5,995 nucleotides of DNA, from contig CAAGDZ010000117.1 in NCBI GenBank assembly GCA_900768735.1, positions 1-5,995 of the forward strand. The letters are read 5' to 3'. The stretch comes from Oscillospiraceae bacterium (GTDB lineage Bacteria > Bacillota > Clostridia > Oscillospirales > Ruminococcaceae). A program made the position numbers and the translations under genes. Below, in pieces: positions 1 to 5,086 of this stretch (position 1 is its first letter; each line of letters opens with the position of its first letter). Under the pieces are notes generated by a model, which did no database searches, was not told where the DNA came from, and was given only the letters and a program-made list of their open reading frames with translations.

Positions 1-1485
1 AAGGATATTTTAAGGACGCGGCTGACGCTTGAAGAAATCCTGCTTGACTACGCCGAAAAATTCGGAACACAGGCGGAGTTTCGCATAAAGTGCGTAACCC
101 GCTTTAAAAGACCGCGTGTCGAGCTGTCTGTAGCAGGCGACGCCGTTGACCCGTTTGAAAAGGAAGACGACGAAAACGGCATTTTACATAGAATGCTCTC
201 AAACATGGGCATAGCGCCCGTCTGGCAGTATAAAAACAGAAATAATATCGTAGTCTTTTTACTTCGGAAAAACGCGATGTCGCAGACGAAAAGAATCCTG
301 CTCGGTATCGCGGCGGGTATCATAGTTGGATTGCTTTGTTTTTTACTTCCTGTCGAAACAAGAACCTTCATCTCCGCCGAGGTCGTGTCACCGCTTACCG
401 ACACCTTTATGGGACTGCTGTCCGCAATCGCGGGCCCGCTTATTTTCCTGTCGGTAATAAACAGCACTGCCGAAATGGGCGATATGCAGAGCTTCGGCAG
501 AATAGGCAAAAAGACGATTTGTAGATTTTTCCTGACGGCTTCCTTGCTCGGCCTTATCGCACTCGCGATAATGCTGCCGTTTTTCGGGGTAGAATCGGGC
601 GGCGGTATCAGCTTCAACGGCTCGGAGCTGTACCAGATGATACTGGACATAATCCCCGATAACTTCTTTACCCCGTTCACCGAGGGAAATCCGATGCAGA
701 TTATCTTTATAGCCATCATAATCGGAATAGCTCTGCTACTGCTCGGAAACAAGGTTTCTGCCGTGTCCTCGTTTATCGTCCAGCTCGGCTTTGTCGTAAA
801 CACGATTATGGAGGGAATTTCGTCGTTTATGCACTTTTTCATATTCGGCATAATTCTCAATATGATACTCAGCGGCGACTTTACCGAGGTGCTGGGCTCG
901 TATAAGGTTATCCTTATCATACTGCTTGCAACGGCGGCGTTTATACCGATTTATCTTATCAGGATAGCGATTACGAAAAAGGTGTCTCCGCTATTGATTA
1001 TAAAGAAGTTGCTCCCGACCCTGCTTATTTCGCTGACTACCGCTTCGTCCTCGGCAACCTTTTCGACAAACGTGGAAATCTGCCGCAAAAAGCTCGGCAT
1101 AGACCGCAAGCTCGTAAACTTCGGCGTGCCGCTCGGTCAGCTTATAATAATGCCCGCGCATATCGCGCTGTATCTCGGTATAGTGATGAGTCAGGCGCAG
1201 GTTTACGGCGTAGCAATCACTCCGATGTGGCTTGTAATCGCGTTTTTCTCCTGCTTTATCGTAGCAATGGCGACCCCGCCTATCACGGGCGGAACTCTGG
1301 TCGTGTTCAGCATCCTCTTTGTTCAGCTCGGTATTCCTACAGAAGCTATAGCAGTAGCCGCGGCGCTGAGCATCCTGCTCGACTTTACCGCAACGGCGGT
1401 CAACATCTTCTGCCTGCAGGGTGAGCTTATAGAGCTTAGCGGCAAGCTTGATATGCTGGATAAGGATGTGCTGAGGAAGAAATAA
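1..1485 (+). CDS. SLC1/DAACS-fold cation:dicarboxylate symporter-like transporter with N-terminal ATPase-like region (5' partial)
   Basis: The frame is open from base 1 to the TAA at 1483-1485, giving 494 visible residues; the true start is upstream of the window. Residues from about 95 on are a membrane transporter of the dicarboxylate/amino acid:cation symporter fold. There are many hydrophobic segments, an HP1-like serine motif (SSSATF, near 349-354) followed by the usual charged linker (EICRKKLGID), an HP2-like ATPPITGG stretch (424-431) and a TM8-like LLDFTATAVN (459-468). Members normally move acidic amino acids or dicarboxylates into the cell with Na+ or H+. Here the TM7 NMDGT motif is replaced by IIMPAHI and other ligand residues are missing, so substrate and coupling ion are uncertain. 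Residues 1-92 are soluble and resemble part of a HATPase_c domain (RLTLEEILLDY; AGDAVDPF). ATG codons at 193 and 277 lie inside this frame, and the one at 277 has no Shine-Dalgarno, so a fusion is more likely than a start there. Fold confidence is high, function low. Confidence 0.88.
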   Translation, partial: KDILRTRLTLEEILLDYAEKFGTQAEFRIKCVTRFKRPRVELSVAGDAVDPFEKEDDENGILHRMLSNMGIAPVWQYKNRNNIVVFLLRKNAMSQTKRILLGIAAGIIVGLLCFLLPVETRTFISAEVVSPLTDTFMGLLSAIAGPLIFLSVINSTAEMGDMQSFGRIGKKTICRFFLTASLLGLIALAIMLPFFGVESGGGISFNGSELYQMILDIIPDNFFTPFTEGNPMQIIFIAIIIGIALLLLGNKVSAVSSFIVQLGFVVNTIMEGISSFMHFFIFGIILNMILSGDFTEVLGSYKVILIILLATAAFIPIYLIRIAITKKVSPLLIIKKLLPTLLISLTTASSSATFSTNVEICRKKLGIDRKLVNFGVPLGQLIIMPAHIALYLGIVMSQAQVYGVAITPMWLVIAFFSCFIVAMATPPITGGTLVVFSILFVQLGIPTEAIAVAAALSILLDFTATAVNIFCLQGELIELSGKLDMLDKDVLRKK

Positions 1486-1639
1486 GTAGTGAATATTACG
1501 TTACTGCAAAGCCGACACGGAGCATAGTCCGGGGAAGTATATGAAAAATCCAAAGGCGCTGTTTGACGAGATATGCGCCGTACCGGGCGGCTATATGATA
1601 GAGGATAACCGTGTAAAATAACCGTCGGAATACGACAAA

Positions 1640-1672
1640 ATGACCCGTGAGGAGCTTATCCCCACGGGTCAT
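1640..1672. terminator. Hairpin downstream of the transporter, possible terminator
   Basis: A perfect 10-bp stem (ATGACCCGTG, 1640-1649, with CACGGGTCAT, 1663-1672) is extended inside by GGA/TCC after one mismatch. It lies 155 bases after the transporter stop. On the plus strand it is followed by A/T-rich sequence without a clean T-run; on the minus strand by only four T. The structure is clear, but the terminator role is an inference. Confidence 0.45.
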
Positions 1673-1773
1673 ATTATAAATATTATAAAAACGGCGAAGC
1701 TAAAATCACAAGTAGTGAATTTATCGGTAAAATACCGACATCAAAGCAAAACGCAAGCCGCAGCATACTCACA

Positions 1774-1798
1774 TATAACCGCATTTCCAGCGGTTATA
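1774..1798. repeat. Inverted repeat just upstream of the small hydrophobic gene
   Basis: TATAACCGC (1774-1782) and GCGGTTATA (1790-1798) form a perfect 9-bp stem with a 7-base loop. It ends 12 bases before the GGAGG that serves the gene at 1825. It could be a leader hairpin that controls translation, an operator, or the end signal of an antisense RNA. A related ACCGC/GCGGT stem occurs at the other end of the same gene (1927-1957). Confidence 0.55.
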
Positions 1799-1824
1799 AA
1801 TATTAAAAAAGGAGGATTTAAGCA

Positions 1825-1950
1825 ATGATAAACGCATTCCTTGAACTACTCATTGCTGGGATTTTGCTCTCATTCCTTACAGTTGATTTTATCAACGATT
1901 TAAAGAATAAGAAACAAAAAGTCCTGTTACCGCTTATTTTATCGGAATAG
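1825..1950 (+). CDS. 41-residue single-pass hydrophobic small protein (toxin-like topology)
   Basis: ATG at 1825 is preceded by a textbook ribosome binding site (AAAAAAGGAGG, with GGAGG at 1811-1815, nine bases before the start), and the frame ends at TAG 1948-1950. The product starts MINAFLELLIAGILLSFL. Residues 4-23 would make one membrane helix, followed by a basic patch (LKNKKQK) and a second short hydrophobic end (VLLPLIL). I recognise no family by sequence. The layout, a short hydrophobic helix followed by lysines, resembles type I toxin peptides of Firmicutes such as TxpA/BsrG and the holin-like toxins, but that is analogy only. Support comes from context: hairpins on both sides and a strong opposing promoter at 1973-2001. 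It could also be an ordinary small membrane protein. No plus-strand promoter is obvious. Confidence 0.6.
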   Translation: MINAFLELLIAGILLSFLTVDFINDLKNKKQKVLLPLILSE

Positions 1951-1957
1951 GCGGTAA
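1916..1957 (-). terminator. Hairpin at the 3' end of the small gene, possible end of a short antisense transcript
   Basis: TTACCGC (1927-1933) and GCGGTAA (1951-1957) form a 7-bp stem with a 17-base loop. Read on the minus strand, the stem is followed six bases later by five T (the A-run at 1916-1920). RNA starting from the promoter at 1973-2001 would meet this hairpin first. The long loop and the gap before the T-run make termination uncertain. Confidence 0.3.
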
Positions 1958-1972
1958 TAAATCCTATTGCTG

Positions 1973-2001
1973 ATTTTATCACAGAAAGTATTAAATGTCA
2001 A
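1973..2001 (-). promoter_or_regulatory. Strong sigma-A promoter pointing across the small hydrophobic gene (antisense)
   Basis: On the minus strand there is a perfect TTGACA -35 (1996-2001), a 17-bp spacer and a TAAAAT -10 (1973-1978) with an upstream TGA that makes it an extended -10. Transcription would start near 1966 and run leftward over the 41-codon gene. No minus-strand coding frame of any quality lies downstream, so the product is probably a non-coding RNA. It is one of the best promoter matches in the window. Confidence 0.7.
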
Positions 2002-2061
2002 GAATAAATTTAAATAATATGTGATATATTTGGATTGTGAATTATTTATCAATATTGGATG

Positions 2062-2742
2062 TTACTGAATTTCCAGGCTGTCAATCACGCTGTCGATAAC
2101 CGAAGCAAACCTCTCGTCATAAACCGACTGTGTAAATGAGAAGCAGTAAGCGTCGTCGCCCGACTGTATCATGTACTGAGTGACCACCGTGTCGCTGTTC
2201 ACCTGTGAGAGTTTGCCCGAAAGCTGAATGTACACGGCGGGTTTGTCCTTAACCGTGGTATGCTCGAAGGTGACAATCTTGAAGTCCTCCATCGTGGTTT
2301 CATAGGTAGCGGTCATTTCCTCCGAGGTGACGTCCTCAATGCTCTTGTCCGCCTTGCTGACAACAAGGTTGAACTTGTTGTCGGTGTCTGCCCCCGCAAA
2401 CTGATAGGCTATCGTACTGCTGATAAGCTCCCATCCGTCGGGAAGGGTAAAGGCGAGTTTGCCGTTTTGCAGAGTGAATTTTCCGTCGGTCACAAGCTGT
2501 ATCTCGGATGAAGTTTCGGACGAGCTGTCCGATTCCGCGCCGCTGTTGCTCTCAGCAGAGCTGTCCGATACTTCGGAATTATCGGAAACATCAATCTGTG
2601 TGCCTGACACCTCGGAACTTACCGAAGAATCGCCGCTTTCGTCCTGAGCGCCTGATTGCGTACCCTGATTCTGACACGCGGTGAAAAGCACAGCCGCCGC
2701 CAGAACGACAAAAGCCGATTTTATGATATATGATTTTTTCAT
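2062..2742 (-). CDS. Secreted lipoprotein with Ser/Asp/Glu-rich linker and PsbP/DcrB-like domain
   Basis: This 226-residue protein starts with a lipoprotein signal peptide: MKK, a hydrophobic core at about 5-20, and the lipobox LFTAC with the lipidated cysteine at 23. Residues 24-80 are a flexible linker rich in Ser, Asp and Glu; no Lys or Arg occurs between residues 9 and 87. The C-terminal part (about 88-226) is globular, opens with FTLPDGWEL and ends in VIDSVIDSLEI. This pattern is typical of the PsbP/DcrB/LpqN-like fold found in many small Gram-positive lipoproteins. It should sit on the outer face of the membrane; its ligand is unknown. The start at 2742 is supported by AAAGGG at 2750-2755 and by the promoter at 2824-2852. 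No convincing terminator follows; only an A/T-only stem (2011-2018 with 2041-2048) was seen. It appears to be a single-gene unit. Confidence 0.85.
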   Translation of the reverse strand: MKKSYIIKSAFVVLAAAVLFTACQNQGTQSGAQDESGDSSVSSEVSGTQIDVSDNSEVSDSSAESNSGAESDSSSETSSEIQLVTDGKFTLQNGKLAFTLPDGWELISSTIAYQFAGADTDNKFNLVVSKADKSIEDVTSEEMTATYETTMEDFKIVTFEHTTVKDKPAVYIQLSGKLSQVNSDTVVTQYMIQSGDDAYCFSFTQSVYDERFASVIDSVIDSLEIQ

Positions 2743-2823
2743 CTTGAATCCCTTTCTGATAGCCGATTTTGTCCGCGCCGCGAAAAAGACGCATACTGCC
2801 GGACTACTGCTCTGACAATAGGT

Positions 2824-2852
2824 ATTTTATCACAATTCAATAAAAAAGTCAA
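2824..2852 (-). promoter_or_regulatory. Promoter of the lipoprotein gene
   Basis: On the minus strand: TTGACT -35 (2847-2852), 17-bp spacer, TAAAAT -10 (2824-2829) with a TGA extension. The predicted start near 2817 gives a leader of about 75 bases before the ATG at 2742. Confidence 0.75.
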
Positions 2853-2884
2853 TAAATCCGACCCCGCCCAAACCCCGTATTTAT

Positions 2885-2908
2885 CGGAAATTCTTGTGAA
2901 AATTTCCG
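2885..2908. repeat. Inverted repeat between the divergent lipoprotein and tRNA promoters
   Basis: CGGAAATT (2885-2892) and AATTTCCG (2901-2908) are perfect 8-bp arms around an 8-base centre. The right half overlaps GTGAAAATTTC (2896-2906), which recurs as GTGAAAAATTTC at 2916-2927, about two helical turns away. The site lies upstream of both -35 boxes and could be an operator or an A-tract UP element. No regulator is encoded nearby. Confidence 0.4.
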
Positions 2909-2936
2909 TAAAGCCGTGAAAAATTTCAAAAAACAC

Positions 2937-2965
2937 TTGATTTTTTATTCCCGATGTGCTATAAT
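2937..2965 (+). promoter_or_regulatory. Promoter of the tRNA-Leu gene
   Basis: TTGATT -35 (2937-2942), 17-bp spacer, perfect TATAAT -10 (2960-2965) preceded by TGC, giving an extended -10. A start near 2972 leaves about 100 bases of leader before the tRNA. Confidence 0.8.
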
Positions 2966-2973
2966 ATCAATGT

Positions 2974-3049
2974 TGCAAATTTGCTATGTACAATTTGCAC
3001 ACGTTTGCGGAGCTACTTTTGATAAAGTCCGCCTCGGCAGTCTTAGCCG
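2974..3049 (+). other. Structured leader of the tRNA-Leu transcript
   Basis: Three consecutive hairpins can be drawn. The first is TGCAAATT (2974-2981) with AATTTGCA (2992-2999). The second is GCGG/CCGC plus ACTTT/AAAGT around a TGAT loop, with an AGCT bulge (3007-3032). The third is CGGC/GCCG with a 7-base loop (3035-3049). No coding frame or T-run is present. They are probably parts of the precursor removed during 5' maturation; a regulatory role is not shown. Confidence 0.4.
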
Positions 3050-3075
3050 TGTAAAAATATAAGGCGTTTATATTT

Positions 3076-3162
3076 GCAGGTGTGGCGGAATTGGCAGACG
3101 CGCTAGCTTCAGGTGCTAGTGACTGCAAGGTCGTGTGGGTTCAAGTCCCGTCACCTGCACCA
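3076..3162 (+). tRNA. tRNA-Leu (anticodon CAG)
   Basis: An 87-base class II tRNA with encoded CCA. The acceptor arm pairs GCAGGTG (3076-3082) with CACCTGC (3152-3158), the discriminator is A (3159), and CCA is at 3160-3162. The anticodon stem CTAGC/GCTAG encloses TTCAGGT, so the anticodon is CAG, which reads CUG leucine codons. The long variable arm (GAC...GTC) and the discriminator A fit leucine. The T loop TTCAAGT is standard, and its stem seems to include two G-U pairs. It has its own promoter and terminator and stands as a single-gene unit. The 3' side borders a recombinase remnant, a common setting for integrated elements. Confidence 0.97.
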
Positions 3163-3167
3163 AAACC

Positions 3168-3219
3168 GGACACCAATTTTGATACAATGCGTATCTTGAT
3201 TGGTGTCCTTTTTCTTTTT
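3168..3219 (+). terminator. Rho-independent terminator of tRNA-Leu
   Basis: GGACACCAAT (3168-3177) pairs with ATTGGTGTCC (3199-3208). An inner GATAC/GTATC stem (3181-3185 with 3191-3195) sits beyond symmetric three-base internal loops (TTT and TTG). The stem is followed at once by TTTTTCTTTTT (3209-3219). It lies five bases after the CCA end. The 13 bases at 3176-3188 recur at 4856-4868. Confidence 0.92.
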
Positions 3220-3465
3220 ACGGAAACCGCTGTTTACAAGGGTTTTCCAACACAATTTAACGAAAGCAGGCTCTACGGTAACTTTGAAACGGTTTCCACA
3301 GAGCCTTTTCCATTTTATTCCTTTATACTATTTAACGAAAGGTCGTGGGGGTGTGCATTTTCGGCAAAGGGGTGTGCATATTTTAATTATTCCTCAAAAG
3401 CGCAAAAAAAGAAAGCTCACAAAACAGGTAGCTGTAAAGCTTTACTGTCTTGCGGGCTTGTAGTT
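3220..3465. other. Noncoding DNA between tRNA terminator and recombinase remnant, rich in short repeats
   Basis: I see no gene here. It holds two direct repeat pairs: ATTTAACGAAAG at 3255-3266 and 3330-3341, and GGGGTGTGCAT at 3348-3358 and 3369-3379 (21-bp period). There is an inverted pair GGAAACCG (3222-3229) / CGGTTTCC (3290-3297). A GGCTCT/AGAGCC stem (3269-3305 region) is followed by TTTTCCATTTT and could be a weak plus-strand terminator. This is probably element-end DNA belonging to the recombinase. Confidence 0.5.
3348..3379. repeat. Two 11-bp direct repeats, 21-bp period
   Basis: GGGGTGTGCAT occurs at 3348-3358 and again at 3369-3379. The 21-bp spacing puts both copies on the same face of the helix, as expected for a protein binding site. 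They lie about 90 bases beyond the 3' end of the recombinase remnant. Confidence 0.6.
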
Positions 3466-4848
3466 TTATGCTCCGATGCTTATCTCCGTGCCGTTATAGA
3501 ACACAAAGGTGATTTCGCCGTTTCTGTGGACGATTGCCTTCTCAACCATAACCGTCCAGATTGTATCGTTCCATTTCTGCAGCACCTCCGGCTGTTTTTT
3601 AAGAGTGCGTATGTAAAGAGCCATTGACTTGTCTTTTTGGCTGCGGAGGGTACGAAGATTCTGCAACCGTTCCAGTTCCGCAGCCGCCGCTTCATATCGT
3701 TTAGTCAAGGCTTCATACTTTATATAATAGGATTCCTGTGACTGCGCTGTGGTTGCGTTCTCTTTAACTGCCGCCTTGACGAGCTCGGCGACAACCTGCG
3801 TTTCTTCAAGCTGCCGTTCAATATCTGCATCCAGTGACTTGAAGTCCGTCAGTTCTTTACGCATTGCTTCACAGTCCACTATGATTTGCGTTCTTTTCTC
3901 CATCATCTGATTATAGGCTTTTATGAAAAGCCGCTGTACGGTTTCGGTGTCCACAGTGGGCGTGTGGCAGCGCTCCTCGCCTTTGAACTTGCTGTTGCAC
4001 TGCCAAATGGTACGGCGGTAGCGGTCGGTGGAATGCCAGACCTTTGAGCCGAAGAACCCTCCGCAGTCCTCGCAGACTAGCTTTGCTGAAAATATGCTCT
4101 TTCCACTATATGCTTTGCCCAGGGCTTTTCGTCTGGCAAACTCCGCCTGCACATGATCCCATTCATCGGGGGCAATAATGGCGGGGTGACTGCCCTCAAC
4201 ATAATACTGTGGAACTTCGCCCTCGTTTGGTTTCGTCTTCTTTTCCAGGAAATCTACCGTGAATGACTTTTGAAGCAGCGCGTCACCTTTGTATTTCTCA
4301 TTTGTCAGAATACTGGTGATTGTGGTCTTGCTCCACTTTTCCTTACCGCTAGGTGATGGAATGCCAAGGTTCTCAAGGTGTCTGCAAATACCTGCCTGGG
4401 TTTTACCGTCAAGAAAAAGGCGGTAAATAAGTCGGACAACGGCAGCTTCTTCCTCCACCACTGCTGGACGCCCATCTTCACCCTTTTCATAACCGAGGAA
4501 ATGTTTGTAAGCTAAATGCACCTTGCCATCGGCGAAGCTCTTGCGCTGACCCCATGTGATGTTTTCGGAAATACTCCGGCTTTCCTCCTGTGCAAGGGAG
4601 GACCTAATGGAAATAAGCAGTTCGCCCTTGCCATCAAAGGTGTAAATGCCTTCCTTTTCAAAATAGCACTCCACGCCGTTCTCTTTCAGCTTTCGGATGG
4701 TCACAAGGCTGTCCACGGTGTTTCTTGCGAAACGACTGACCGACTTGGTGACTATAAGGTCGATTTTCCCATTCAGTGCGTCTGCTATCATTTCTTTAAA
4801 TCCCTCACGGTGCTTTGTGTTTGTGCCGGAAATGCCTTCATCTATGTT
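3466..4848 (-). pseudogene. Large serine recombinase (site-specific integrase family), N-terminally truncated
   Basis: Recognisable serine recombinase sequence runs from IDEGISGTNTKHREGF (just upstream of the first ATG at 4791) to the TAA at 3466-3468. Counting from that ATG (441 residues): end of the resolvase domain with KSVSRFARN (16-24) and SSLAQEESRSISEN (64-77), a Recombinase (DNA-binding) domain at about 85-210, a zinc ribbon with Cys240, Cys243, Cys265 and Cys275, then a coiled-coil-prone region (about 295-390). Complete relatives are roughly 520-560 residues and begin with a YxRVSTxxQ segment that carries the catalytic serine. That segment is absent, and no start codon with a good Shine-Dalgarno precedes the homologous part. 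The frame continues open upstream to a stop at 4966-4968, but with unrelated sequence. The protein, if made, could bind DNA but not cut it. It is probably the remnant of an integrated element next to tRNA-Leu; a dominant-negative or regulatory product cannot be excluded. Confidence 0.85.
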
Positions 4849-4871
4849 CCTGCTGATTTTGATACAATAGA

Positions 4872-4908
4872 AAAAGCCTTCTCCAGGGTCGAAACTGCCG
4901 AAAAAGGC
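4872..4908 (-). terminator. Possible second minus-strand terminator hairpin
   Basis: Read on the minus strand, GCCTTTTT and GAGAAGGC can pair with two G-U pairs around a long loop and are followed by TTTTTC. It is weaker than the neighbour at 4916-4957 and close to the junction with recombinase sequence. Confidence 0.3.
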
Positions 4909-4915
4909 ATAAAAT

Positions 4916-4957
4916 AAGGGCTTTCGAGGTCGGTTTGTGACTTCGAAAGCCCTTTTT
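4916..4957. terminator. Strong bidirectional terminator
   Basis: AAGGGCTTTCGA (4916-4927) and TCGAAAGCCCTT (4943-4954) form a perfect 12-bp stem. On the plus strand it runs into TTTTTATCTTTATT; on the minus strand it runs into TTATTTTA. This is typical of a terminator shared by convergent genes. It now lies inside the remnant frame at 4838-5059. Its plus-strand partner may once have been the tRNA-Leu gene, before the recombinase DNA arrived; that is inference. Confidence 0.8.
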
Positions 4958-5086
4958 ATCTTTATTCAATTCTAACAGCAAGCCGCTGTCGGTAAGTCCG
5001 TCCTTGCCCGCTTCAAACAGCGCAAGCACTATGTCCTTTCTAATGGCGTCGTTTCTCATTTTGTTCCTTTCTCATCCCATATTTGC

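Larger units (their letters stand above)
1486..1824. other. Intergenic region with hairpins and a diverged repeat; no convincing gene
   Basis: This stretch of about 340 bases holds no gene I can support. It contains a strong hairpin (1640-1672), a small one (TCGGTA-aaa-TACCGA, 1724-1738) and a 9-bp stem just before the next ribosome binding site (1774-1798). An 11-base repeat, AAGTAGTGAAT, occurs at 1484-1494 and 1710-1720, and each copy is followed by a similar GCAAGCCG...AGCATA block. A 26-codon frame at 1541-1621 (MKNPKALFDEICAVPGGY...) reads like protein, but it has no clear Shine-Dalgarno and no recognised family; it may be a gene remnant. Confidence 0.5.
4838..5059 (-). pseudogene. Short ORF, probably the 5' remnant of a gene that followed secG
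   Basis: ATG at 5057-5059 has a good ribosome binding site (GAAAGGA, 5065-5071). The first 31-32 codons (MRNDAIRKDIVLALFEAGKD...LLLELN) look like real protein, resembling a small N-terminal helical domain. From there the frame runs straight through a strong terminator hairpin (4916-4957) and then reads low-quality, Arg/Phe-rich sequence that overlaps the recombinase remnant. That argues that only the first part is native. In many Firmicutes secG is followed by rnr (RNase R), whose protein begins with a helix-turn-helix-like segment, so a truncated rnr start is one possible origin. That is a guess, not a sequence match. Confidence 0.35.

Noticed and set aside
48..920. Minus-strand frame of 290 codons opposite the transporter
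   Set aside because: It is the antisense shadow of a clear transporter gene, has no family signal, and its sense strand codes with well-placed conserved motifs.
193..1485. Reading the transporter as starting at the ATG at 193
   Set aside because: The frame is open upstream to base 1 with protein-like sequence in the same codon style, and the ATG lies in the middle of the ATPase-like region.
1640..1828. Plus-strand frame of 62 codons between the transporter and the small gene
   Set aside because: It starts in a hairpin, passes through two more stems and the Shine-Dalgarno of the next gene, and has no ribosome binding site or recognisable sequence.
2011..2048. TAAATAAT/ATTATTTA stem after the lipoprotein gene as its terminator
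   Set aside because: The stem is only A/T, the loop is 22 bases and no T-run follows directly.
2739..2936. Minus-strand frame of 65 codons upstream of the lipoprotein
   Set aside because: It covers the lipoprotein promoter and leader and runs across the -35/-10 boxes.
3220..3379. Short direct repeats as a CRISPR array
   Set aside because: Only two copies of each 11-12-base unit with unequal spacing; no array structure and no cas genes.
3082..3627. Plus-strand frame of 181 codons starting MAELADALASGASDCK
   Set aside because: It begins inside tRNA-Leu, and that opening peptide is the well-known translation of the tRNA itself. It then crosses a terminator and the antisense of the recombinase.
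4516..4917. Plus-strand frame of 133 codons opposite the recombinase
   Set aside because: Antisense of conserved recombinase sequence, with no independent support.
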